From: Aedes albopictus
Taxonomy: Eukaryota; Arthropoda; Insecta; Diptera; Culicidae
Assembly: GCF_035046485.1 (NCBI RefSeq)
Contig: NC_085138.1
Span: 8,656,823-8,720,822 of the forward strand
Length of the DNA stretch: 64,000 bases
Reading direction: 5' to 3'
The notes under the pieces were generated by a model. The model searched no databases and was not told the origin of the DNA. It saw only the letters and a program-made list of their open reading frames with translations. Shown here one piece after another: positions 22,600 to 34,262 of the stretch; positions within the stretch are counted from its first letter, which is position 1, and the number at the start of each line of letters is the position of its first letter. Position numbers and translations under genes: made by a program.

Positions 22600-25030
22600 T
22601 CTTAATTGGCTAAGAGTTACACTACGGACCACCTGTTCCGGTGGTAAGAGTCCACCAACAGGTGACTCCTAATTCATGGTGTGATGCGGCTTCATGCTTA
22701 CCGTGCCTAGGAATGAATGGCTAGGGGGGGTCTAATAAAAACCTAATCGCAAACGGAGCCTGTGGTGTACCAGGGCGCCCTCCACAGTATGTTGCCCTTA
22801 CTGCGCTAACCGGAGCAATGATGCAGTGGAACTTGTGTTTCTCCGAGACAATCGGCTGCCCTTCTTTAGTCTCACTTGAGACTAAATAAGGGTGGGATTA
22901 TGAAGTTGTTATTAATTAGTTTAAATTTTCACCTATATGGTTTCGCATTATGCTATTTACACAGTGTATTCTGTGTATCCTCGCCTTTGGCGTTTTTCAA
23001 TCGATACCGATCTGGTTTAGTTGCTGCTGTTCTTTGTTGTGCTGTTGCGAAGAGTTTAATCTTGGCTAGTTTGGGTAGTGGCTACGGTTAGGATAGCTCA
23101 GATCAATCTTCAGCATATAAGAACAGCAACAATCAATCTTTGCAGACTTATGCAAAATGGTTCAGCCCAAGTGGCCTTGGTCCAAGAACCTTACTTCCGT
23201 AAGGGGAATTTCTATCTAGGAAACCTTGTGAACCCGGTGTTTGCTACTTTCAGTAATCATGAGATGGCAAACTCGCGTGTCATGCCTCGAGCCTGTGTGC
23301 TTGTCAACAACGCAATAGTTGCTACACTCATCTCTGAACTAACCACCAGAGATGTATGTGCTATCACAATTGATGTATCTGTTGGAAACCTCAACAGGAA
23401 ATACGTCTATTGTTCGGTTTATTTACCGCATGATGAATCATCCCCTACGGATGCGTTTAAACAAGCCATCGTATACTGTACTTCAAAAGACTTTCCGCTA
23501 ATTGTTGGCAGTGATGCTAATGCTCACCATATCATCTGGGCAGCTCAGACATTAACTTGAGAGACTCCAGTTTGACGGAGTACTTAAGTAGTACAGATCT
23601 TGCATTACTTAACATAGGCAACCGCCCAACCTTCATGGTATCTGCTAGAGAGGAAGTGTTAGACATAACGCTTTGCTCTAGTAGAATTAGTCACGAGCTG
23701 ACCAATTGGCATGTGTCAGATGAAGAATCTTTATCTGACCATCGCTACATCTTTTTTGAACCTTTAAATGTTACTTCGCAAACATTGCGTTTCAGGAATC
23801 CCCGGTCAACAAACTGGGATCTTTTTACTGATTTGGTTGCGGCCAAATTTCATGGATACTCACCATTCATTGACACTCCAATTGATTTAGATGATGCCGT
23901 TGATACCACAACGACCTTCATCATGGAAGCTTTTGAAGAAGCATGCCCTCTACGGTCTGTGAAGATCACAAGAGGAACCCCTTAGTGGAACTCTGATCTG
24001 GCGAAACTCAGGAAACAATGTGGAAAGAGTTGGAACAGACGACGTTCGGCTGGTTCGGAGGCATTCAAGTCGGCTCGCAAGACCTACAGGAAAGCTCTCC
24101 GGTCTGCTGAACGATCCGGCTGGAAAAACCTTTGTACAAATGTCTCCAGTTTGAGTGAAGTCAGTCGGTTAAATAAAATGCTTGCGATATCTAAAGATTT
24201 CCGAGTGAACGAACTTCGTTTGCCAAATGGCGATCTGACTTCCTCTGATGTGGATGTTCTGGAACGCTTATTCAGCACACACTTCCCTGGATGTGTGGAT
24301 ATTACATCTTCGGATGAACCTGATGTCTTTTCTTGTAGTTGCGATTCTTTGGCTTCGGCTCGGAGTATCGTAACTATAGAATCGATTGAGTGGGCAATTA
24401 ATAGCTTTGCTCCTTTCAAATCTCCTGGGGCAGATGGGATTTATCCTATTTTGCTTCAGAAGGGATTTGATCATTTCAAACATGTTTTGAAAAAAAAAAA
24501 TACTTGTTTGCAGTTTTGCTACAGGGTATATTCCCAAATCTGGGCGGGATATTACTGTGAAGTTTATTCCGAAAGTGGGTCGTGCGTCGTATGAAAAAGC
24601 AAACCTATCAGTTTGACCTCTTTTCTTCTGAAATGCTTAGAACGCATTGTGGATCATCACATCCGTGATGTTCATCTGGCCAACGTGCCTCTTCATGTGA
24701 ACCAACATGCCTACCTATCTGGTAAGTCCACTGTGACTCTTCTACACAAGGTTGTCCGCTCAAAAGCAATCTTGTTTGAGTGTTTTCTTAGATATCGAGG
24801 GTTCCTTTGACAATGTGCCTTTCGATGCCATATTGGAAGCCACACGGAGTCATGGTATATCTCCAATGATTTCCAATTGGATTCATCAAATGCTCAAAAA
24901 CCGATATCTCTTCTCGACATTGCGTCTAGCAGGGATTAGGAAATTGAGTGTTTGTGGATGCCCTCAAGAGGGAGTCTTGTCACCGCTTTTGTGGAATTTC
25001 GTAGCAGATACGCCGCTGTTGCTGCTGTGG
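22600..25030 (+). pseudogene. LOA/R1-group LINE, 5' part with endonuclease and partial RT, 3' end missing
   Basis: A 5' leader-like segment (22600-22870) precedes an AP endonuclease: RIAQINLQH (23090), ALVQEPYF (23170), GSDANAHHIIW (about 23508) and SLSDHRYIFF (about 23730). A frame change falls at about 23556. The RT begins with SPGADGIYP (24421), then FLLKCLERIVDHHI (24620), FLDIEGSFDNVP (24785) and GCPQEGVLSPLLWN (24955). The sequence leaves homology at about 25015, before the YADD block. No gag-like ORF1 was found before the endonuclease. A run of ten or more A near 24490 probably caused a frameshift. The exact clade (LOA versus R1/Lian) is uncertain. Confidence 0.82.
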
Positions 25031-25202
25031 TAGATGTTATACTTTCTGATGAATGACTACTCGGCTAAAAACGTCAATCTTAACGCTGCGCTTGGTCCAC
25101 GTTACACGTTATGCCCAAAAATGGGCATCTACTCCCTATTTGAGCCATTGAATACGTAACATTTGGCTGGATTTTCAAACATATATTTTAACAAAAAGAG
25201 AT

Positions 25203-25484
25203 CATAAGTTATCTGGATCGTAACTAAGCATGAGCATGAGCATAGATGACCGCACAATTCGTAGTTGCTACTCCGTGATTGGCCAGAGCAATCGAAATTG
25301 CATAAGGAACCAATGAATAGAGCTTAGGACTAGCTTACTATTCCCAATGTGCACAGTTCGAGAACTCACAAGCAATGTCAATAACAGCGCTGGCCACGTC
25401 CTTACGGTCATCGAGGAGGGAAGTAATTGTTAGTAAGACAACCGTTGTTATAGAGACCCATAAGTTATCTGGATCGTAACTAAG
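25203..25484. mobile_element. Non-coding insertion flanked by a 26-nt direct repeat
   Basis: An identical 26-nt sequence beginning CATAAGTTATCTGGATCG occurs at 25203-25228 and 25459-25484. The 230 bases between begin CATGAGCATGAGCATAGATG. The arrangement fits a retroposed non-coding element with a long target duplication. No box A/B, no poly(A) and no coding region are seen. Part of the body (CTCCGTGATTG) recurs in diverged form near 26793. Confidence 0.5.
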
Positions 25485-26875
25485 TGGGACAATCTCAAAT
25501 TTTACCACAAATGGGTACGAATTGTAATGTGTAAAGCGGCATGTATGCATGAAAAGTATGATTTATGATCAACTTGTAACAGCCTTATATGTATGCATAA
25601 AACAAAAATAAGTGAACCCATCGTTTAGTAGATTTTCTTCATCCAGCCGTTTCAGCAAAATTAATAGCGTTAAAGAGACCCAGCTTATTTCTCCGTATAT
25701 TACCCTTAATAAAGCCACTCATGTAACCGCCAAGAATTTAACGATCATTGTAAGGGCTCCCCGGTGAAGAAACTTTTAACTAATTATACTATAATAGAGT
25801 GAGGTAAAAAATTACTTTAGAGACCAACAAACCAACAGTCCCAATGTAATGTGGCAACATATCTGTCTGATTTTGCCGCCCATGTTGGCTGATTAGATCA
25901 TTTGATATAACGACCTCCACTAGTATGCAAGCTAATAAACGTCGTCGTCGCAGATATTCCAAGTGCAAACATGACTCGTGTCGTGGACTAGTCAACGCAC
26001 TCTGCCATATAGGCAACGTCTTCGTCTAATACCTATGCGGTCTACGACGGTGCTGAAGATCGAGTACCGACCGACCGACCGACCACACGAACCACGTGCT
26101 TTTGTTTGACGAAATTTTATGCATCCATCAACACGGCATAATATCTCATCAGTATTGTCATTAGCCGTACCCATGGTCCATGGTAATGCGCAATGACTTA
26201 CGCGGCCATGCGTCATCAGTTTAGTTTGCTGCACCGTTGTCACCACTTTTCCTTTCTCGTCCCAAATAGATCCATCAAATGCGAAACCTTTTGCGTTTGT
26301 TGGTTTGCCTTTAAGGTTGGTTGATTGTACGCGGTTTGCGATTGTTTGTTTACATTTGCACGCGGCCGACGATGACTCGTTTCAGGGGCAACCAACAACG
26401 CGACGGACGACGCACGGCTCACTCGCAGAAGTGTAAACATTGGAAACAGTAGCGATTCGCAGCCAATCCCCGGGGGCGGGCGGCAGTCGGTGCACAAAGA
26501 GACTCCGTAAAAATGGAACTGACCGTCGCGCGTCCGACAATCGTCTGGTGAATTTTAATTAGACTTCTGCCATCGGTTCTGGCCGGCGGCGAGGATGACT
26601 GCGGTTTTACGTATAGGTACCTATCAACACTGCTTGACGAGACCTCGATTCCTCTTGGTACAAAGATAAAGACTAAAATAAGGCCGAAGGTAACCAGCGT
26701 GCGTTTCACTTAACTTGGTTTTTGCTCTTTAAAGAATGATGTTCTCAGTTAAACATGACCTATTAAAAACAACTTTTACAACAACTCGCTGTTTGCTATT
26801 CCGTGATTGTCTAGAACAATAAGGTGACCAATCACGAGTTATCCTATAAAAGTTCCACAAAAAACATTACAAGCA
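25485..26875. other. Unassigned region
   Basis: About 1.4 kb. It contains a CCGA tetranucleotide run (about 26066-26083) and a more GC-rich part (26040-26620) with 70-96-codon frames on the minus strand that I cannot assign. It could be intronic or promoter DNA of a host gene. Confidence 0.35.
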
Positions 26876-27094
26876 TACCCGGATAAAAACTAACCATAGG
26901 GTGTATGGTGAAAACCATTCCTGCACCATACAGTGTACCATCTACAATAAAGTGTATTGTAATGAAATGGTTCGCTATACTATACATTTACATTGGATTT
27001 TTATGTAACAATATATTATACTGTTTTTCTTACGTTTGAACCATTCATTATTTTTCCGTGAACATTATTTTTCCGTGAATTTTAAATTATTTCT

Positions 27095-27388
27095 GGTGTT
27101 CGATTTGAATAGATCGTATGTTTGCTGTGATTTCTATGCAGATTTGACCTATTCAAATCGAACACCAGATTTATTCAGTTTAAGATTTTTTCCGTGCTTT
27201 GTTTTGTTGATGTTTGTGACTTTTTTGATGCAAAGAAAAGGAAAAAGAAAAAAGTGAATAAGTTGAAACATCAATTTAACCTTTTGGAATCGATTTTTTT
27301 CGCCGCTGTCGACGCAACCTCGCTGGTGTCGAACACGTTTGTTATGGTCGGTTTCATCGCCGGGGTCATATATGAATATATGACCCCT
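27095..27388. repeat. Two short perfect palindromes
   Basis: TGGTGTTCGATTTGAATAG (27095) is repeated in inverted form at about 27148-27169. GGGGTCATATATGAATATAT opens a second palindrome at 27361-27388. Confidence 0.7.
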
Positions 27389-27582
27389 CCGGCTCCAAAG
27401 GGTTAATGCCAATAACATGTTTAAATCAGTGGTAAACCAGATGTCCTAAGAACTGCAGGTCCAAGCAGGGGTCCGAGGGCGGGCTAGGTGTGTAGAGTGC
27501 GATGAGAGAAATACGAATGCAATGTAGGCCAACCCGGAAAGATGCAGGTCAGATTACCGTAAATCAGTAGATGAGTTCAACA

Positions 27583-27987
27583 CAGCCTCCTGTCACCGTA
27601 ATACTGCCCCACAGGAAAATAAGGAGCCAACATCTCTGGTTCCCACTTCCAGCCGCCTCGTTGAACACAATAGCGGCGGCTCGGCGGCTTGGTTCCCCAT
27701 GATAGCACAACAACATAATTCCAGGAGCAAAAATCAAAAGCGGCGAAACTTTTTTTCACAACCAATTTTTTTTACCTTTTAAAATCGTTAGTTTAAGCGA
27801 AACATGATTTTTAATTTCGCAATTATTTATTTAAAAATGAAGTCGTAATAGTATCAGCTCGTCTTCGTCACGGGAATAAAGTTTCCATAAAATTTAGAAT
27901 TGTTATTGACATGATGCAGCCACAGTCAATAACCGATCCTGGATTTTGATGCTGACCTCAAAAACATGACCGCGTGACAGGAGGCTG
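27583..27987. mobile_element. hAT-like MITE
   Basis: The terminal repeats CAGCCTCCTGTCAC and complement bound a non-coding 405-bp body. The flanks GTTCAACA (27575-27582) and GTTCAACG (27988-27995) are an 8-bp target duplication with one mismatch. An 8-bp duplication and CAG termini are typical of hAT elements. Confidence 0.65.
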
Positions 27988-28628
27988 GTTCAACGCTATT
28001 CTTTCTGTATTTGCATTTAGGGGAGTTTTCTCCTCTTCTCTCATGTGAACTTGCCTTCGACCACAATCGAATCAAATGCGGTTGACAAACTTTATCTTTG
28101 ACGTAGAGCCATCTTTAACATATGGACTGGACTGAACACTGAAATGACTTTTAATATAGGTTCGTCTGCGGGTTCGCTTTTTAACCTAACTTATATTTGA
28201 ATCGAACTTGACAGTTATCTCATGAGTTGTTATGTATTTCAAACTTTAGTCGAACTGGTGCCTCAATATTGCAATAACGGTTAAGCACGCTGTAATGATA
28301 CTTATGTACCTCGTCACCCACTTCATGCAACTACATTAGTGGTCTAATAACACTTAGCGCGCTCGGCATAGTTCCATCATGCCGCTCAAAGTGTTGCCAC
28401 AAATAATGCTAAGTTTGCAAAACCCGGTTATCTGGCTGGTGGGGTCTAAGCTTCAACTGTTAATGCAATCAGAGACTACTCAGACTTAGACGTGGGCGAT
28501 CCTATATATGAAGGGTTATCCAAAACGCTCTGGAGAATTCCCAAAGCGCATTCTAATAAATCTAATAAGCCTAAGATGCCATTAACAGGAGGAAAATGGC
28601 AAGATAATATAACAATATATGGTTTATG

Positions 28629-28845
28629 TGGCTTCGTGGTCGTGCGGCTAAGGTCACCATGCCTTTAGTCGCATCGTGCTAAGGAGCGTGGGTTCGATTC
28701 CCGCCGCAGCTGTCAGGAAAAGTTTTCGGCTGTGCCACTGGGCGTTGCATGCTAGTCCGTTGTCTAGTGTCGTGCTTCCTTCAAAGAGCAAATAGCTCAC
28801 TGGAAGTATTAAACGTGTCTGTGTCTTTTATGTAATGTAAAACAA
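28629..28845 (+). mobile_element. tRNA-derived SINE (third type)
   Basis: The head GGCTTCGTGGTCGTGCGGCT (box A) is followed by GTGGGTTCGATTCCCGCC (box B at 28691-28701), with a tail containing CAAAGAGCAAATAGCTCACT. A short TTATGT word near both ends may be the target duplication. The head could be mistaken for a tRNA gene, but the arms do not close. Confidence 0.65.
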
Positions 28846-29272
28846 TTCAACATAACAAAAGAGAACCATTCCAAAACCATTTGATTAAATGTATAACCAG
28901 TAGTGAAATTACAATTAAAAACAATTTATTTACGGTACATTTTATTGTTTGAAACCATTCATGTACCATACAATGTACGGTATATTTAAACCCACGTATC
29001 AGTATTTTGAACAATTCATTAACAATAAAATGTATGGTTTTGCAAAAAAATATATATGGAGAAAAATATTTTTTTATATTGTTACGATACTTAACAACCT
29101 GTATAATATATTGTAAAAATCTTATTTACAATTCACGGTATGGTGTCCTACATTACATCTTATTGTTTTTGTATTTTTATTTTTACAGTGGTGTCTATTG
29201 TAAAAATATGGTTCTAAATAGTACTGTTACAATATAACGTTCGGTTTTTCTACTGTATTTTTTATTCGGGTA

Positions 29273-29984
29273 TTCACTAAAAAAAATACTTGAGCTCTAC
29301 CAAAGTGTTCTCTAGAATTATTCACAGGAATTACGGTAGAAATTTACTTCGTCATATGGTCTAATTCCCGTCATATCAGATGGAAAATAGCCAACAATTA
29401 AATATATTCCAACTTACCTTTGCCGATGACTAATCAGATGGAAGCAAAAAGATGTAGAGACTATCAATAACCAGTCTACGACTTCACATTTGTTCTCGTT
29501 TTGCGTATGACGAAGGCAACCGCACCAAAGCAGCAGATAGCCGAATTGTTCTTCATCACCATTTGATTTTCATTTTGCCACGTATTCACGTATTAGATTG
29601 ACTGACCTTCAATTCACACCCCACAAAAGTTCTGTGGCACTTCAAAGTTGCAGTTCACTGCTGCAGGATGCCCAATTATTGAAATAAATTACTTTTTTCC
29701 CGTCGATGAATTGTAAACAAACAAGTTGCCTTCGTCCTTAGAATCATGCAGGCAAATGTGTGTTTTGTGATTGTTGGAACAAACTTATGAACGGAGAATT
29801 GAATATTCTAGAAGTTACTTGAAATTTGAAACGAGGCAACGTCACTGGCAATTCTAAATTGCAAGCCCTAAACGAAACAAAAAGTAGAGGGCATTCAATC
29901 AATAAAAGCTTCAGCAATTTTGCAGGCTGCAAGGCTGCAACGCTCGTTCACAGAGTGGTGCTGCTCCAGAAGAAATCAGCCTAT
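29273..29984. other. Unassigned spacer
   Basis: About 700 bases with no recognisable feature. Confidence 0.4.
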
Positions 29985-30530
29985 CTTTCAGGCATTCCTT
30001 CAGGAATGTATTCAGGTATACTTCCAGAAGTTTCATCTGGTGATTTCACTGAAGTTAATTCAATGATTTCTCTAGTAGTTCCTTCTGAGATTCCTCCTTG
30101 ATTTTCATCTCGGGTTCATCCAGAAATTTCTTCAGATTCTTCTTCGATTTTCTTCTGCGGATTCCTTCAGGAATTGTTTCAGAGATTCCTCCAGGATTTT
30201 ACTTCAGGGATTCTTTTATAAGCTTCATCAGGGTTTTCTACTGCAGTTCATTGACAAATTGCTTCAGAAAATTCTTCAATGATTCCTTCAGCAATCCCTT
30301 GAGGGATTTATCCTAGAATTTCTTAAGCGATTTCTCCATGAATTTTGTCAGAGATTCCTTCAGTAGTTCCTTTTGGGATTTGTCCAGGATTTTTTTAGAA
30401 ATTCCCCTTACATTTTTTGAAAATTGACTGAATTGAAAATTCAGAGATTTCTCCAGGAACTCCTTCAGAAATTTCTCCAGGGACTCTGCCAGAGATTACT
30501 CCAGGATTTCTTCACTTATATGTTACCGTT
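29985..30530 (+). repeat. Degenerate 12-nt repeat block 5
   Basis: Units such as ATTCCTTCAGGAAT and GATTTCTCCAGGAACTCC, in the orientation of block 3. Peptides ending in IPSGMYSGI-like words come from the repeat. Confidence 0.85.
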
Positions 30531-30715
30531 GCGATGATCTGCGTTTGTTTATTTGTATTGTTAGATTATTGATGTTAGCAATGTTATATTGTTAGATTTG
30601 ATGTTAGTAATGTTAGTAATGATAGTTAAAAATATAATGAAGTCTATGACTATTGGTTAGTTGTTATTATTAATTGTTAGTAAAATTGTTATTTGTTTGT
30701 TAATAATTGTTAAAA

Positions 30716-31425
30716 TAGCCGGGGCCCGTGGCGTAGTTGGTCACACGTTCGCTTCATATGCGGATGGTCATGGGTTTGATTCCCAGCCCCGGCACATGCA
30801 ATTTTTCGTCAGTTGCTCTTCACCGAGAGCGGCTGACACTGACCCTCTTCTGAGCCCCATGGCTCAAACGGACCCGGATACCTGGACATCGGCGAATTGC
30901 TATTCATAATGGACTCCCAATCGGACTGGAAAGGAACAACGGCCACCTATCATCCTTGTGCTCATCATTCTACCATGTAGAGTAGAAAAGTGAAAGCAGC
31001 AGAAAGGCAATCAGTTCGATAAAGTATAATAGACACAGATAAAAATAATGAGATTTACACGTCATGTAAACTGCATATTAGTCATGTAAACTTATGTGTA
31101 TGATGATTTCCATGACATTTCGTGTAAATTTGCGTCATATGTCATGTAAACACTCAGAGTCATGCTGAATTACAAGACATATAATGGAAGTTTACATGCT
31201 ATTTTATGGGTTTTACATGATATTTCATGTAAACTTCTGTGATATCCCACGCTCCAAACATGTGCATCATATGTCACAGAAATTAACACTCTTTTTTTGA
31301 TCTGTGGAATGCATCTAGGCTCTGTACAATACTGTAGGTACAGCTGTCAATTGAAATCGCTTACGTAGTGCCCTAGTGGACAATAGAGCTGTAAATTAGG
31401 TTAGGTGATTAAGAATAAAAAAAAA
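30716..31425 (+). mobile_element. tRNA-derived SINE, Feilai-like, interrupted by a MITE
   Basis: A second copy of the 433-bp SINE at 10787, in sense orientation: box A GTGGCGTAGTTGG (30728-30740), box B GGGTTTGATTCC (30772-30783), body, then tail GAATAAAAAAAAA (about 31413-31425). It is split at 31034 by a 273-bp MITE. Its target duplication TAATTGTTAAAA lies at 30704-30715 and, after a second MITE, at 32106-32117. Confidence 0.85.
31034..31306. mobile_element. MITE with CACAGAT termini inside the SINE
   Basis: The ends read CACAGATAAAAA and its inverted counterpart TTTTTTTGATCTGTG. Internal CATGTAAAC words occur several times in both orientations. Comparison with the uninterrupted SINE at 10787 gives the insertion point and suggests a 2-bp (GA) duplication. 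Confidence 0.75.
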
Positions 31426-31428
31426 TAA

Positions 31429-32105
31429 CACTAGTTTACAAAATAAAACGAAAGTCGTGAACTTCTGTCAACGACCAAAATTTTAGAAGCACAATTTAGT
31501 GCTGATTTCGAAACCGACCTTCAAAAAATTTTAAGTAGAACAGTTTTTGAGTTAAAGCCCAATATCGAGTGTTACAACTTTTCAAAATATGTAATTTACT
31601 AAAATTCAAATATATTGCGTTTTGTTCAACCAATTTTAAATCTTTTTCCATAAATTAAAAGCTGAATACAATACCATTTGATCATCTGAATACAGGTTTT
31701 GCGTCAGATTGATGAAATTTAAGATATTGGCGAGTCTTAGGGACGATCTCCTTAAAATTTAGCAAAATTCCCAAAAAAAAATTAATAAATGTATTTTTTT
31801 CAATAAGAAAAAAACAATTTAGAAATTCTTTCTCGACGTTTATTTGACGTATCATATGTAGACGAGTTACAGTAAAAATTTCAGCTCAATCGGAGCATTG
31901 ATTACGAAGAATGAGATGTTTGAAGTGAGCGACTTTGCTTAAAAATAGAACAAAAATCGATTTCAAATCATCAACCTTGTATGGAAAGTCGAAAAAATTT
32001 CCGCTCTACTGTAATTTTTTTCTTTCGCGTTTTCGAACTCAGGGCATGATTCTACACCAAAAATGATCATCAGCTTACCGAGTTCAAAAATGCTGTAAAC
32101 TAGTG
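31429..32105. mobile_element. MITE with CACTAGTTTACA termini, Harbinger-like
   Basis: Perfect 12-bp terminal repeats (CACTAGTTTACA and complement) enclose 677 non-coding bases. TAA flanks both sides (31426-31428, 32106-32108), matching the 3-bp TWA duplication of PIF/Harbinger elements. It landed exactly at the junction of the SINE tail and its target duplication. Confidence 0.75.
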
Positions 32106-32163
32106 TAATTGTTAAAAGTTGTTAGTACTGTATAATCACTCCGATAGAGCTAGCGACAAAAAT

Positions 32164-33077
32164 TGTTAATACACGAAAACACTTTGAACACGCCTAACAA
32201 TCTAAAAGCACGGAGGGTTCGAAAAAAAGGGGATAAGAGAGTTGCCAGATGGATCCCACGTCAAAAAGAGAATAAATAAAGGTTGATGAGGGAAAAGGAA
32301 GGAAAAGGGGGAGCAGGCTACTGGGTCGAATAGCGCTAGAGCTAAGGTCTATTCTGATCTAGAGCTCGCAGTAGACAGACACGGAAAATTACGGAATCCG
32401 AAGTTTAAGTTGACCGTTAGTGGTACGTTTTTTGAGTACTAAGATTTTTAGTTAACAGTGCGCGATTACCGAAGCTGGAATCAGGTATGGTAACCGGAAG
32501 AGACCCGTTTTACGGTGTTCCAACAACACCCAGTAGCCCCTCGAAGGTAAAATGATTCCCTAACCTCATTACTAGGACCCATTAGCGTTGGCCTGCTAAA
32601 GGTTTCCCTCGAGCCGCCAAATTCCGTGGTGAACCACTGAAAGCAGCCTAGAAGATCCGCTTCAAGGCCTCCGTTCTACCTAAGACCCCTCACGTCAATT
32701 CGTTTGAGAGTCCGCCACATTCTACAAGCCTGGTGCAACCCCGGAAGACCCCGGTACACTGCAAACATCGGCCTCGTCCGTCAACCCGCCTCCCGGACGA
32801 CCGTTTGGAGCCCTCCGGAATCCTACGAGGACGTCCCGGACCTGTGGACAGCCCGAAGCCCCTCCAGAACGTCAAGAACCCCTCCACGTGCTGCACTTCC
32901 GCCGGCCGGCCTCACCGAGACGAATTACACGCCACACCTCCCACACTCACACACTTCGTAAGTCTAATAAAACTAATTAAAGAAAGAAAAGTGCGTTTCC
33001 TTGAGTCCTTGACGAGCTCACGCCGACCCTAAGAGTCTCTCGTGCTAGGGCAGGTCCATCCGACCCGCCGGGTAACA
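32164..33077 (+). mobile_element. Possible solo LTR
   Basis: The segment starts TGTTAATACACG and ends CCGGGTAACA (TG...CA borders). It is GC-richer than its surroundings and has AATAAA (about 32272) and AATAAAAC (about 32966) near the ends of possible R regions. Reading frames of 68-99 codons on both strands match nothing. I found no target duplication and no second copy in the window. Confidence 0.35.
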
Positions 33078-33079
33078 CA

Positions 33080-34205
33080 TTCCTGTAGGATTTTTTCCTA
33101 GAATTGTTTGTGGAATTTCCCGGAATTTCTGAGGGATTTATTCATAAACTCCATCATGGATTCCTCCAGAAATTTCTCCAGTGATTTTTCAAAGAATTTT
33201 TCGTGAATTCATCTAAGATATTCTTCTTGAATTCCTCCAGAAATTGCTTCAGTGATTTTCCTGCAAATGTTTGAGGAATTTCTCTTGGAATCGCAGTCGA
33301 GATTTCTCCAGGAACTCTTTCAGAAATGTCTTTTCAAATTCCTCCTGGGATCTCTCCAGGAACTCCTTTATGGACTTCTCGTGGGATTTTCCTGAAACTC
33401 CTTGTGGGATTTCTTCATGAACTCCTTCAGTGATTTCTCCATGGTTTCCTCGGGAATCCTTTGCATTTGCAATTTGATTTTTTTTTTAATTTTTCCAATG
33501 ATTTTTTTTCTGAAATTCCTTGAGGGATTTAATCTTCATCAGATTTCTCTAGGAACTCCTTTGGATATTATCCAAGAATTATTTCAGATTCTTCGGGTGA
33601 TTCTTCTAGGAATTTCTTCAGGGATTTTTCCATGTTTTTTTGAAATCCCTCAAAACTCCCCTTCTTTTAGGATTCCTCAAGGAATCCATCAGGGATTTCT
33701 ACAGGAATTTCATAAAAAGTTCCTTCAGGATTTTTTTTAGGATCCAATAAAATAATATATTCAGGGTTTCAATCAGCTAGTGCTTCCGTGGTTTCTTCAG
33801 GGGTTCATTCACGAGTCCCTTCAGGGATTCCTTTCTTAGCTCCGTCAAATGTTTTCTACTGGAGTTAATTCAAAAATTTTTCCAGAGAGAAAACTTTTTA
33901 GGAATCAGGGATTCATTTAGGAAGTTTCAGGACACTCCTGAGTTTCGTAAGGGATTTCTCCTGGAGCTCATTCAAGAATTCCTGTAAAAAGATTATTTTC
34001 AGGTAATCTTCTAGGAGTTTTAACAGAGCCACGGGAATTTCGTCAAATATTTCTCCTGAAATTCTTTGAGGAATTCCTCTAGGGATCCCTTGAGGTATTT
34101 CTTCTGGAATTTATTGAGTGATTTCTCAAGGAACTCCTTCAGAGATTTATCCTAGAATTTTTGTGGGATTTTTCTGGAATTCCTAGACGGATTTCTTCAT
34201 AAACT
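33080..34205 (+). repeat. Degenerate 12-nt repeat block 6
   Basis: Over 1.1 kb of units such as GATTTCTCCAGGAACTCC and AATTCCTCTAGGGAT. A 112-codon frame at 33402-33740 is part of it. Confidence 0.88.
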
Positions 34206-34210
34206 CCTGA

Positions 34211-34262
34211 TCATACGTTAGCTTCATAAGCAGATGGTTATGGGTTATATCCAGGCTTCATG
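34211..34262 (+). repeat. Short decayed SINE fragment
   Basis: ATACGTTAGCTTCATAAGC followed by AGATGGTTATGGGTTATATCC aligns with the box A-box B interval of the SINE at 30716 with several mismatches. Confidence 0.5.

Larger units (their letters stand above)
26876..29272. mobile_element. Composite MITE with CCCGGATAAAAA termini
   Basis: TA at 26876-26877 and 29271-29272 flanks an element beginning CCCGGATAAAAA and ending in the complement of CCCGAATAAAAAATAC. Subterminal regions are rich in ACAATA and ATGGT words, as in the relative at 41087-42566. The interior holds a hairpin (27095-27116 with 27148-27169), a hAT-like MITE (27583-27987) and a SINE (28629-28845), so the original element was shorter. 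No transposase frame is visible. Confidence 0.65.

Noticed and set aside
26240..26709. Minus-strand frames of 85 and 96 codons in a GC-rich stretch
   Set aside because: They overlap each other in different frames, composition explains their openness, and there is no domain or splice support.
28629..28715. Functional tRNA gene
   Set aside because: The box A and B words are good but the acceptor and anticodon arms do not close and a SINE body follows.
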